DNA from: Ascoidea tarda (nom. inval.)
Lineage: Eukaryota; Ascomycota; Saccharomycetes; Ascoideales; Ascoideaceae
DNA length: 64,000 bases
Assembly (NCBI GenBank): GCA_030560485.1
Contig: JAKTTS010000015.1
Span: 1-64,000 of the forward strand
Direction of reading: 5' to 3'
Position numbers and translations under genes: made by a program. The notes under the pieces are model-generated. The model was given only the letters and a program-made list of their open reading frames with translations. It did not search any database and was not told where the DNA came from. Of the stretch, positions 55,007-64,000 are shown one piece after another; position 1 is the stretch's first letter, and the number at the start of each line of letters is the position of its first letter.

Positions 55007-56731
55007 ATGGTCCTAAGCTTAAAAAAAAGATTCAACGAATTACTATATTCTTTCAAAACCAATGACAGATACTCTGATTATGATGCCAATCAGAAAGCAA
55101 GAATTCCCACATCAAATCACCAAAGAGCAAACTCAACCCAAGATATATTTAAAAGTTACAATATCAATTTAAATTCCAATTTCAACGATGCATATTCCCA
55201 ACAAAGTTCAAATTCTTCCTTTCGCAAAAGAAACAATAGAATCTCTTTACAAAATTTTAATGGCGAGGGAGTATCTGAATGTATTCTAGCATGGAGGCAT
55301 ATTCGATTATGGACATCAAAAAATCATCCTGAGCTCGATGAAACATTATCGCCACCAGTTACAACTAATGACATTATAAAAGCTCAATCCGACTTAAACA
55401 TACAATTTCCTCAATCTCTTATAACCTCTCTAAGGATCCATGATGGCCAGGATTTATCTGGCTCCTTAGGCAATGAAGCAGGTGGTTTAGTTTTTAATTT
55501 ACAGTTATTAAATCTTGAGAAAATCGTTTCAATGACTAAAACTTGGAGAAAAGTTAGTGAAAAAGTTAACAATTTCATTTTAACAAAAAAGAAAAACCAA
55601 CATTTACAAAATTTAAAATCCCCTGAATTAACTTATTCTTTAGATTTCCATAAAAATTCCATGTCTAAACATGATGGAAACGACTATTTTCTTTTAGATA
55701 ACGACGATTATGATGCAGATTTACAATCAGATTCATTAAATCGATTCAAACCGCATCATTCTAAGTCGAAATCCCTAAATTATTCTACTCCCTATACTTC
55801 TAATGCTCAAATATATGGTCATAGCAAACAAAACTCAACTTTTACCTCCCATTCAAGAAATTCTTCAACAAATACCTCTGTGTTATCTTTTGGTAATGAC
55901 TTGCTATTAAATAAAAAATCAAATCTTTTTTCTCAAGGATCAATACCCCCACAATCAACACAACCTGTATATTGCCATCGAGATTGGATTCCTCTAATTT
56001 CCGATAATTGTGGAAATCAAATAGCTGTGGATCTATCCCCTGGCCCAAAGGGCAAATGGGGACAAGTAATCATATTCGGTAGAGATTTCGATATTAAATT
56101 TGTGATAGCTCCAACTTGGGGTGACTTTCTATTAACCTTTGCAAAAGATTTAGAAAATAAAAATTACATTATAACTCATCCCGATAATAACTTAATCGAT
56201 GACATTTACTCAGGTGAGGGAGACTTGTTATATTATGATAACACTTTAAAAATACAAAAAAACTATCTTTATGTTTTAAGAGATAGAGCATTGGATGATT
56301 GGAAAAAAAAATGCACTTTTGAACATTACAGCTCTTCAGTATCAGAATTGGACAAAAAATCAAATCAATCCTTCTCCCCTACCTCTCAAACTCACCAAAG
56401 AAGACATACTTACTCACAGCCTCATTTATCCACAATAAAACAAGAAAATTCAAACTCATCTGCCCAAAATATTATACCAACAATCAAAGAAAAATCCTCA
56501 ATGGACTCTTTACCTACAAATAATTCAACAATTGATTCTTCTCAGTCTAACACATTTTGTGATTTAAAAGATTTAAATCAATCAACTACAAGAAATCGTT
56601 CTTCTTCAGAGTCAAGTGAATCTTCAATTGTGATAACAAGAATTGTTCAAGTTCCAGAAAATAACGGTAAAAATTTGAATAACGAAGTTATTATAATTGA
56701 TGACGATCCTTATGAAAACATTGTTCTTTAA
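55007..56731 (+). CDS. KNR4: Cell-wall synthesis regulator, SMI1/KNR4 domain
   Basis: A 574-residue protein. The SUKH/SMI1_KNR4 domain begins near residue 85 (ECILAWRHIRLWTSKNHPELDETLS) with FPQSLITSLRIHDGQD. After an Asn/Ser-rich insert it resumes at about 315-430 (QPVYCHRDWIPLISDN, GNQIAVDLSPGPKGKWGQVIIFGRDFD, APTWGDFLLTFAKDLE). Knr4 links cell-wall integrity signalling (Slt2, calcineurin) to wall synthesis and polarised growth. The N- and C-terminal tails are disordered, as in S. cerevisiae (505 aa). It converges on ALG10, the same pair and orientation as KNR4-DIE2 in S. cerevisiae. Confidence 0.95.
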   Translation: MVLSLKKRFNELLYSFKTNDRYSDYDANQKARIPTSNHQRANSTQDIFKSYNINLNSNFNDAYSQQSSNSSFRKRNNRISLQNFNGEGVSECILAWRHIRLWTSKNHPELDETLSPPVTTNDIIKAQSDLNIQFPQSLITSLRIHDGQDLSGSLGNEAGGLVFNLQLLNLEKIVSMTKTWRKVSEKVNNFILTKKKNQHLQNLKSPELTYSLDFHKNSMSKHDGNDYFLLDNDDYDADLQSDSLNRFKPHHSKSKSLNYSTPYTSNAQIYGHSKQNSTFTSHSRNSSTNTSVLSFGNDLLLNKKSNLFSQGSIPPQSTQPVYCHRDWIPLISDNCGNQIAVDLSPGPKGKWGQVIIFGRDFDIKFVIAPTWGDFLLTFAKDLENKNYIITHPDNNLIDDIYSGEGDLLYYDNTLKIQKNYLYVLRDRALDDWKKKCTFEHYSSSVSELDKKSNQSFSPTSQTHQRRHTYSQPHLSTIKQENSNSSAQNIIPTIKEKSSMDSLPTNNSTIDSSQSNTFCDLKDLNQSTTRNRSSSESSESSIVITRIVQVPENNGKNLNNEVIIIDDDPYENIVL

Positions 56732-56991
56732 GTTCTTATTCATATATATTTTTTTGTCTTTTGTTTATTTCTTTCAATTTTTTATAACTATGGTTAAAAG
56801 CAATGTTTTTTTTTCTTTTTTCTTTTTTCTTTTCTCTTTTTTCTTTTCATTTCTAATTTTTCATTGATTATATATACATATCCACAAATGAATATGTATA
56901 TATATATTATCTTTTTTCTAGATATCTATTATAAACTATTTGGTGCATCTTTTTATTTATTGTACTCTTTCATCTAATCTTTCATTTTATA

Positions 56992-58626
56992 CTACCAAAT
57001 AATTCTTTGAGGTAAACCTGGTTCAGTATCCCACGTAAAGGTGTAATTTATAAATATAAATATTATAACAAAATTTATAATAAAAGACCATAAGAATTCT
57101 AAATGTAGCTTAAAATTTTTAATTTCATAACTGTTCTTTTTGAACAATGCATCAATAAAGGAAAAAGTGGTACTTTCAATATCAATTAAAACTCTCCAAA
57201 ATAAATAAGGAAGAATATAATATCTTGGTTCAAATAAAGGTGATGGAATAATAGTTGCGCAAATAGATACAGTAAAAGCACCAATTGTAATGAAAGTTGG
57301 TTTTAAATCTTTGTTAATTTTTCCAATAACAATTTTATTTCTGTTTTGCTTATTGTTTTGGATGTTAATAGTATCATTAAATTCGTTTAGATTGATAAAT
57401 AAATGATAAAATAATGAGTAGCCCGAAAAATGATAAAATGGAATCATAGCATATCTTGAATAAGGAGGTTTGAAATCAATTACTCTTTTCCAAATGTAAA
57501 ATGTATAATGACGGTTATCAGCTAGTAAAAACGGATGAACTATAGTAAAGTACTTGACTGATAAAAACATAAAAACATAGATGAGGGCAGTAACAGATAA
57601 GCTCTTAAATGAACCAAACGAGTTTTTCAAATATGAAACCATGAATGTTGAAGAAATTAATAATGGACCACTCATGAAAGTCATAAAAATTAAGCAATAA
57701 AATAATTGTGGTAGATGAATTGTAGATATATGATTTTCTTTATCCCCAAAAGTAATACCGCCATTATAAATTATAAAACCAATGAATAAGACAAAGTTAA
57801 TTAAAAAGGGAATAATACAAATTATGTCTTCTAATGATTGTTGAACAAAACCAAATAAATTGATCAAAAAGGTTTTCAATATATAAAAATGTTCAATTTT
57901 TTTTATAAAATAGTTATTTTTTAAAGTTTTCGAGTTATATTTTCGAGATAATTGTGCATTTCTATCAATAAACACAACTAAGATAAAAGCAGACCATACA
58001 ATATTTGTTTGACGAAATGTTACTGAAATCAAAGATATAATGGACGATAATAATGCTGATTTAAACTTCCCTAGGGGTAAACAAATTGCTGTTGAAAATG
58101 ATAAAAAAATCAATATTGTTGACCAGACATCAGTATAAAATAGTAAATAATAAATGGATAACAAGGGTAAGAAAATGATATTTGAAGACCAGAAATTATT
58201 TCCATTATATTTCAACAACGGATTTAAACATAAAATTGGAAAAACAATCAAGCCACCAACAAGATTCAAACTTCTCAAAACTGATGTACCACAATACTCT
58301 ACATTCCAATTAAAAATATTTAGCAAATTTACCAATTTTGAGTAGAGAAACCCCAAGTAATACAAGCCTGGAGGTGTGGTTATTTTTGGATCCCAGTAGG
58401 AAAAGTTGCCATCACAGTACTTCTGGGTTTGGGGAACGTGAAATATTTCATCCTGGAGAAGCGAGTATTAGTAGCAAGATTCAAATACAAGAAACATAAG
58501 AGATAACCAATTACTTACGATAAAGCAGTATCGTACAAATCGAGCAGACACCAAATGAAAGCATCCAGATAGAAACACCAAGCAGATAGTGTGTAGTACA
58601 TTGTTGCTGTGAGTCGCCAGAGCCAT
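56992..58626 (-). CDS. ALG10: Dolichyl-phosphoglucose alpha-1,2-glucosyltransferase (one intron)
   Basis: Exon 1 is 58519-58626 (36 codons, starting MALATHSNN, ending VRYCFI); exon 2 is 56992-58452. Splicing makes RYCFI-DEIFHVPQTQKYCDG..WDPKITTPPGLY, the conserved Alg10/Die2 catalytic region with its acidic DE. The protein has 522 residues (S. cerevisiae Die2: 525) and about a dozen hydrophobic segments. FRQTNIVW and HPFLLADNRHYTFYIWKR are further family motifs. The enzyme adds the third, terminal glucose to the lipid-linked oligosaccharide in the ER lumen. The frame from 58365 lacks the catalytic loop and starts at a Leu codon. Confidence 0.95.
58453..58518 (-). other. ALG10 intron
   Basis: A short 66-nt intron on the minus strand with donor GTAAGT (58518-58513), branch point TACTAAT (58473-58467) and acceptor TTCTCCAG ending at 58453. 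Phase 0. Confidence 0.9.
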
Positions 58627-58970
58627 TTTCCAGCAGCTGCAACCAACAATCAGAAACAAATTCCTCCAAAAAAAAGGCTCAATGCTGTCAAAAAGCAAGA
58701 TCACCTGATTCAAAGCAGTGGAAGATGGTTCTGGAGCTGAATCTGCGTCAAAACCAACTCAGAACCAAGATGATTCGCATGAGGTCGCCATTTGAGAAAG
58801 GAGATACGATAGTCCAGCTTCAGTTTCAACATCAATTGAAGAAACAGCTTTGTCGATTCGAGAGAAAGTGAAGGACAGATCAGAGACCAGAGGGGTGGGA
58901 GTTGCTCTTTTTGGTCCACTCAAACTTCAAGCAGATAAGAGAAGCAGCATCAACTCTGAAATATTGCCCA
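58627..58970. other. Spacer between ALG10 and the CHY/RING gene
   Basis: A 344-bp tandem spacer (ALG10 promoter and the 3' end of the CHY/RING gene). Moderate GC. Small frames here have no domain. Nothing else was recognised. Confidence 0.5.
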
Positions 58971-61628
58971 TCAGACTTGGATTTCTCGAAATTCCTTTTC
59001 ACTTTTGTTTTTTCCACCAGCTTTGTCAGTGTTTTTATTTTCTTGAACTGTTTTCACTTCATTTTCATTTTCATTTTCATCTTCATCTTCATCTTCATCA
59101 TCATCACTTAGATTTAGTGTATTTTTTGCCCAAATTTCAAGCAAATCGCTTAAAGAATATCCCTTTGGTATTTCTTTCACTTCAACAGCACTTCTGTCAT
59201 CTTTATTATGACCCTCAGTAATTTCTAGTGCCCTACTTTTATTTTCTTCAAAAAAGTTGAATCCCGAAAACTGCGGTAGGCTAGGCACAGCTAACTTTTT
59301 TAGGTTGGGTAAATTGGAGAAATTGGCAATTGAAGATGAAAAGTTTGGTAAATTCGAAAAGTTGGGAAACTCAGGCATGTTGGGAAAATTTGAAAAATTA
59401 GGTAAATTAGATAAATTAGGAATTGTCACTGGCTTTGAAAGAGCAGGCAATGTCAAATTGGCGTTGAGATTGAAATTCAAATTCAAATCATTAATATTAA
59501 TTAAATCACCATCATCATTATTCGAGTCTTCATCGCTTGTTTCTTGTGCTTTCTTCTCTTTTTGTTTGTCCTTTTTCTTAACATTTACTATCGTTTCACT
59601 ATTTTCATCTTTATTATCTAGCTTTATTACTTCATTTGTTTCTGTAAAAGGTTCCAATTCTTTTGTAGGAATTGCTGGATTAATATTTAAATTATTGTTG
59701 ATATTATTATTGATAAAATTCCTCAAATTATTGATTGGTTGAGAAAATGAAGTATGTGAGGATAGTGCTGACAATAAATTAATATTTTGATTTGAAAATG
59801 AAGGCAAATAAGATTTCATACTCTCGACATTAGAGTTAATTGTTTGATTTTCAGTTGTATTTGTCGCGTTAGTTGTGTTAGTTCCGGATAATTCTGAATT
59901 ATTATTTATAAAAGCATGAAATAGAGCATCCCTTTTATTCATGGTTATACTGTTCAAAACTAAATCTCTATGAATATCATTTTCAAAATCTTCATCGTCT
60001 TCTTCATCGTATTCCTCGTCATCTTCTCCATTATCATCTCTTTCTTCATTAATATTATTATGATTACTATTAATATGATTATGATTATGATTGTTATTAA
60101 CATTACTATTATTTATTTCAATGGTTTGATTTTGATTTTGATTATCGTTTCTTTTCTTTTTTTTTTTTATTAATTTCAATTGATTAGTGTTATAACTTCC
60201 ACAATTAGAACATTTTAAACCGATGATATGAAATTTACAAGAGGATTTTAAAGTGCAATCATTGCAAAAAACAATGCATTTCCAATCTGAATAAGGATGG
60301 GGTAAAATCTGATGTAAGATTTCATGATCCAAGATTCTGAATTGATTTTCCATATCAATAATTGATTTTAAACAAAGAGGGCATTTATAAAAGTTTTCAA
60401 CATATTTATTGAAACATTTTTTATGAATTGAATGGCCACATTTCATAAAAAAAACTGTTTTAATTGAATTAAAAAGATATTCTCCACAAATTGGACAATC
60501 ACTTCTAACAGTATCTAGAATACATTTGTGGTTATCTTTTAAATCAATAGATATGCAAGCATTGCACCCTTTACAGTGATAATAATCTATTCCAAGCCCA
60601 TAACCTAATCGGCATATGCCACAATCTTTGCAGTGATAAATGTTTCTATTGATATCGTCATCATATAAATTACAAACAGAGCAAAAATAATTAGCAAAGA
60701 TGTTATCGCAATTAAAACAGGAATTTGAAGGAGATTGAATTAGATTGCAATTCATGCACAAAATTTTAGTTGAACTATTATTTTTCAATAGAGAAAGGGA
60801 ATGATCATGTATTTTTTCATCATGACAATGATGACAAGTGTAAAAATTCACACATTCGGGACATAATAATTTACAAGACCTTTGATAATGTTCACAGCCT
60901 AAAATTTCGTTAGTTGCATCATGATAAGTAGGTTTTTCGTTTTCGGCATAATATTCCATATCTTCTTTATTTTCATTCCGATCCTCCTCAAAGTTGACAT
61001 CATTATTAGTATGAATGTTGCTTTTACTTTTATTTTTATTTTCATTTTCATTTTCATCAATTCCGTTATCATTTTTTTCATCACCATCATTATAATTATC
61101 AAACATTTCAACATCTTGCTCGACTTCGGAGAAAGATAATGATGATGATGATGATGAGGAGGAATATATTCCATAACCTAACATTCTACCTTCTTTTTCC
61201 TGCTTAGTTTTTCTTTGAATTTTGTGATTTCTTGACATTAATTTTTGAGTTAAAGTTCGTTTTTGTGATGAATCCAAAAAAGAATGGTTTTGGATTGCTT
61301 GGATTTTTTTTCGTAATAACTGTTCATTCTTTGAATCCTCGCCGGATTTGAAAGTGATTAAATCGTTATATTTTCTAAAGAGTAGTTCGTTTTCAGCTAG
61401 AGTCTTCTTAATCTCTAGCCTTTGCTTTTCCTCCATGGAGTTCAAATCGTTGGATCGCAGAGAATCGTTGGAAATATTTTTAGCACCATCGCTATTGTTG
61501 TAGAACGAGAACCCATTGATAAGATTGTAAAGAAAGCCAAAGGGGCTCTTTTTGGCGGGATTGACGCCACCAGAGGAACTCAAACTGCTGATGGAGTGCT
61601 TGTCATCGTGGTGATCAGCTTCACTCAT
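58971..61628 (-). CDS. CHY zinc-finger / RING E3 ubiquitin ligase (PIRH2/RCHY1 type)
   Basis: An 885-residue protein. The zinc region at about 240-480 holds in order: a CHY-type finger (GCEHYQRSCKLLCPEC, YTCHHCHDE), a CTCHY finger (IYHCKDCGICRLG, YYHCKGCNACI), a RING-H2 (DCPICGEYLF, MKCGHSIHKKCFNKY, YKCPLC) and a zinc ribbon (CIVFCNDC, LKCSNCGSYNTN). This order is that of Pirh2 ligases, which ubiquitinate p53 in animals. S. cerevisiae has no full-length member that I know of, while fission yeast and many fungi do. The flanks are acidic and Asn-rich; the C-terminus has repeated NLPNFSNFPNMPEFPNFSNL-like LP/NF units (about 725-760) and an acidic DEDEDENENENE stretch. Substrate and role here are unknown. 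Confidence 0.85.
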   Translation of the reverse strand: MSEADHHDDKHSISSLSSSGGVNPAKKSPFGFLYNLINGFSFYNNSDGAKNISNDSLRSNDLNSMEEKQRLEIKKTLAENELLFRKYNDLITFKSGEDSKNEQLLRKKIQAIQNHSFLDSSQKRTLTQKLMSRNHKIQRKTKQEKEGRMLGYGIYSSSSSSSSLSFSEVEQDVEMFDNYNDGDEKNDNGIDENENENKNKSKSNIHTNNDVNFEEDRNENKEDMEYYAENEKPTYHDATNEILGCEHYQRSCKLLCPECVNFYTCHHCHDEKIHDHSLSLLKNNSSTKILCMNCNLIQSPSNSCFNCDNIFANYFCSVCNLYDDDINRNIYHCKDCGICRLGYGLGIDYYHCKGCNACISIDLKDNHKCILDTVRSDCPICGEYLFNSIKTVFFMKCGHSIHKKCFNKYVENFYKCPLCLKSIIDMENQFRILDHEILHQILPHPYSDWKCIVFCNDCTLKSSCKFHIIGLKCSNCGSYNTNQLKLIKKKKKRNDNQNQNQTIEINNSNVNNNHNHNHINSNHNNINEERDDNGEDDEEYDEEDDEDFENDIHRDLVLNSITMNKRDALFHAFINNNSELSGTNTTNATNTTENQTINSNVESMKSYLPSFSNQNINLLSALSSHTSFSQPINNLRNFINNNINNNLNINPAIPTKELEPFTETNEVIKLDNKDENSETIVNVKKKDKQKEKKAQETSDEDSNNDDGDLININDLNLNFNLNANLTLPALSKPVTIPNLSNLPNFSNFPNMPEFPNFSNLPNFSSSIANFSNLPNLKKLAVPSLPQFSGFNFFEENKSRALEITEGHNKDDRSAVEVKEIPKGYSLSDLLEIWAKNTLNLSDDDEDEDEDENENENEVKTVQENKNTDKAGGKNKSEKEFREIQV

Positions 61629-61960
61629 GATCTCGCTAGCAGTTGTGTGGATTCTGCTGAAGATGAAGGTCGAGCAGCAAAAACTCCGCCAGAACCATTG
61701 CCAAAATCTGAAAATCCCAAAAATGCCGAAAGCGTGAAATAAAAAAGCATGTGATGTGCAATAATCCGCACTCCGGTTGCATTTCCGCTCCTCTTCAAAT
61801 CAAAGGCTTATTTAAGCACACGTGATAAGAGAACCCACACCATTGGTGTTGAGCACGTTCCAACATCTTTATTCTGATTGCATACCACTTTTAATTACTT
61901 TGCTCGTTTCTTTTTGGCCAAGTTCCAGATCTATTTCTGGTTCTCGTCAAACTGCACAAG
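61629..61960. promoter_or_regulatory. Divergent promoter CHY/RING gene / URA6 with CACGTG
   Basis: A 332-bp spacer, GC-elevated near 61660-61800. A CACGTG E-box lies at 61819-61824 (context GCACACGTGATAAG), about 140 bp upstream of the URA6 ATG. Confidence 0.5.
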
Positions 61961-63016
61961 ATGATCAAGTCCTCTATAATAACATCCACCCGCTCGGCAG
62001 CCTTTGGGTTGAACAGCTCAAGGGCAATTCACAGACATTTGCAAAAATCATTTTTCAGCAATTCTGCTGTTTTTTTAGCTAAAAATGATCCAAATCCACC
62101 AGAAATCGATTTGATCAAGATTAAATTTCCCAACAACTCTAAGAAACCAGATCTAGATAACAGGGCTTTTAAATTCAAAAACATTGAAAACACCAATAGT
62201 GGTCAAGGCGACTCAAATCCAAATCCCAAAAAGAGTTCTTCGAAATTTAAAGTGTTGCTTGGATTATCTCTTTTAGGTGTCTTGACTTTATTTGGCAGTT
62301 CCGTATTCATTGCAAGAGAGCCTAAGCCTTTCCATGATGTCTTAAAAGAAGCAAAAGAAAAGGCTTCATCAAAGAAAAATGGTGAGAATGATGATAGCAC
62401 TGTAAAGAAACCAACATTTCAAGAAAATGAAGTATCAGTGATCTTTGTTCTTGGTGGTCCTGGTTCCGGTAAGGGAACTCAGTCTGCTAATTTGGTTAGA
62501 GACTATGGATTTGTACATTTATCTGCTGGCGATTTATTAAGAGCTGAACAAAACAATCCGGATTCCAAGTATGGTGAGTTAATTGCACATAACATTAAAA
62601 ATGGTATAATTGTTCCACAAGAAATTACAATTGCTTTGTTGGAGAATGCAATGAAAAAAAATATTGAAATAGGTAAAAAGAAGTTTTTGATCGATGGATT
62701 TCCAAGAAAGATGGATCAAGCTCTAACGTTTGAAGCTAGTGTTGTTAAATCAAGTTTAACCTTATTCTTTGATTGTCCAGAATCTATCATGTTGAATAGG
62801 TTATTAGAAAGAGGTAAAACAAGTGGTAGATCTGATGATAATATTGAGAGTATCAATAAAAGATTTAAAACCTTTATTGAAACCTCCATGCCAGTTGTGG
62901 ATTATTTTGATAAACAAAATAAAGTTGTTAAAGTATTCTGTGATCAACCAGTAGATGCTGTTTACTCTCAAGTTAAAACTGCATTGAAAGATAAATTGAA
63001 TTTAGATTATCTCTAA
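61961..63016 (+). CDS. URA6: UMP/CMP kinase with mitochondrial presequence and membrane anchor
   Basis: A 351-residue protein. Residues 1-42 (MIKSSIITSTRSAAFGLNSS..) are Ser/Arg-rich without acids, a typical mitochondrial presequence. A single membrane segment follows at about 97-118 (KVLLGLSLLGVLTLFGSSVFIA). The kinase domain is at 158-350: P-loop VLGGPGSGKGTQ, GFVHLSAGDLLRAEQ, FLIDGFPRKMDQA, LFFDCPE, and LID ERGKTSGRSDDNIE. These motifs closely match S. cerevisiae Ura6 (204 aa), which lacks such a long extension. It phosphorylates UMP and CMP; here probably at a mitochondrial membrane. A second, shorter copy lies about 0.7 kb downstream in the same direction. Confidence 0.92.
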   Translation: MIKSSIITSTRSAAFGLNSSRAIHRHLQKSFFSNSAVFLAKNDPNPPEIDLIKIKFPNNSKKPDLDNRAFKFKNIENTNSGQGDSNPNPKKSSSKFKVLLGLSLLGVLTLFGSSVFIAREPKPFHDVLKEAKEKASSKKNGENDDSTVKKPTFQENEVSVIFVLGGPGSGKGTQSANLVRDYGFVHLSAGDLLRAEQNNPDSKYGELIAHNIKNGIIVPQEITIALLENAMKKNIEIGKKKFLIDGFPRKMDQALTFEASVVKSSLTLFFDCPESIMLNRLLERGKTSGRSDDNIESINKRFKTFIETSMPVVDYFDKQNKVVKVFCDQPVDAVYSQVKTALKDKLNLDYL

Positions 63017-63724
63017 AAGCTGAAATAAATTAGTATACACCAGTAAATATCAATACATCTTATCATTTTATTTTATTTTATTTTATTTTATTTTATTTTA
63101 TTTTATCTTATTAGTTTATCTGTTTTTTTTTTCTAGATAACTTTTAGTTACGTTATAGCTTATATATTATGAAAAAATAAAAAAAGATAAAAACAAAGAG
63201 CATTTAAATGTTAAAATTAAGAACGGCTTATTGTCAGGAAAATTTTAAGTAAATATTTTTTAAGCTGAAATCGTAAATCTACATTTAAACAAGATAATAT
63301 TTGGTCCAATGGATACTCGCTTCACTGATCTAGCAAAACAAATATTTTAAAGGAATAATTTAGTGTATTTGACAATTTTCTTTGTTCCTTGAAATTGAAA
63401 AAGCCATATCGTCTTCAAGTAACCACCATTCAATAGGTTAATAGAAGGTTTTCTTTTTTTATTAAAAAAAAGTTTTCATCTAATTTAATCTTGCAACTAA
63501 GTAGTGGGTATTAATTTAGTATGATGATATTATTTATTTTTTCTTTCGATTAATATTGACTCGATAAATTGTTGAATAAAGATATAAATATCAATGAGTT
63601 TGGCTGCCTTTTTTTTTTTTAGTTTATAATTTCTTGAGTTCTTTTTTGTTTCCTTGAATATAAAGCTTGGTCTTGATATCAATATCAATACTGGTACCTA
63701 TCATTTTTTATTACTATACCAATC
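63017..63724. other. Spacer between the two UMP kinase genes
   Basis: 708 bp of A/T-rich sequence with TTTTA repeats (63066-63105) directly after the first copy. No coding frame was seen; it holds the promoter of the second copy (T-runs near 63450 and 63610). Confidence 0.6.
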
Positions 63725-64000
63725 ATGGAAAATTCCAATAGCACAGCATTCAAACCAGGTGAAATCACAGTAGTATTCGTTCTTGGTGGCCCTGGATCCG
63801 GAAAAGGCACCCAGTCAGTTTTACTAGTTAAAGATTACGGATTTGTTCACCTATCTGCCGGTGATTTGTTGAGAGAAGAACAATCGTGTCCTGGTTCTGA
63901 AAACGGGAAACTAATTTCAGAGTATATCAGCGAGGGCAAAATTGTTCCAGAAAGAATAATCATCGAGTTGTTATTGAATTCCATTCAGAAGAATTTCGAT
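63725..64000 (+). CDS. Second UMP/CMP kinase copy, cytosolic form (cut by window end)
   Basis: An open frame of 92 codons runs off the right edge, starting MENSNSTAFKPGEITVVF. It has the P-loop VLGGPGSGKGTQ and YGFVHLSAGDLLREEQ, so it is a UMP kinase of the Ura6 type. There is no presequence or membrane segment; the kinase core starts about 15 residues in, as in S. cerevisiae Ura6. It is a tandem paralogue of the upstream gene but diverged (for example QSCPGSENGKLISEYISEG against QNNPDSKYGELIAHNIKNG), so the duplication is not recent. Adenylate kinase is a less likely alternative. Confidence 0.88.
   Translation, partial: MENSNSTAFKPGEITVVFVLGGPGSGKGTQSVLLVKDYGFVHLSAGDLLREEQSCPGSENGKLISEYISEGKIVPERIIIELLLNSIQKNFD

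Overview
The window is a 64 kb piece of nuclear chromosome from a budding yeast (Saccharomycotina). It is AT-rich and densely packed with recognisable yeast housekeeping genes. Introns are few and sit at the 5' ends of genes, with the classic yeast signals (GTATGT or similar donors, TACTAAC-like branch points). Several features point away from the Saccharomyces group: introns in RPB1, CCT4, VMA1, ATP3 and ALG10; a PIRH2/RCHY1-type CHY-RING protein; a DUF1989 gene; and Tbf1-like motifs upstream of a ribosomal protein gene. Three in-frame CTG codons in RPB1, aligned from memory with the S. cerevisiae protein, favour CTG = Leu, so a CUG-Ser clade species is less likely. The genus cannot be named from the sequence alone.

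Layout from left to right: the 3' end of GCD11 (eIF2 gamma); SST2 (RGS protein); HDA3; DBP9; COQ11; RAI1; CNS1; a yapsin-like protein with both catalytic aspartates replaced; MAD1; MRI1; RPB1 (two introns, full CTD); BPL1; CRD1; CCT4; a short unknown ORF; a Ser/Asn-rich protein ending in a CaaX-like box; VMA1 with a VDE-type intein; an RBS1-like R3H/SUZ protein; ARF1; RPL35; UFD2; a DUF1989 protein; FBA1; ATP3; KNR4/SMI1; ALG10/DIE2; a CHY/RING ubiquitin ligase; and two tandem UMP kinase genes (URA6), the first mitochondrial and membrane-anchored, the second cytosolic and cut by the window end. Three gene groups match known S. cerevisiae neighbourhoods: RPO21-BPL1-CRD1-CCT4, RBS1/UFD2/RPL35/ARF1 with VMA1 nearby, and KNR4-DIE2.

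Most ORFs alternate between divergent and convergent pairs. Divergent promoters carry GC-rich patches and CACGTG E-boxes, while convergent 3' intervals are extremely AT-rich and full of short tandem repeats. No tRNA, rRNA, transposon, LTR element, CRISPR array or centromere was recognised. The most interesting points are a VMA1 intein whose endonuclease has lost both catalytic Asp while its splicing residues remain, a yapsin pseudoprotease, a 33-nt microexon in RPB1, the URA6 duplication, and an unknown Ser/Asn-rich protein with a possible prenylation box and a PP1-docking motif.
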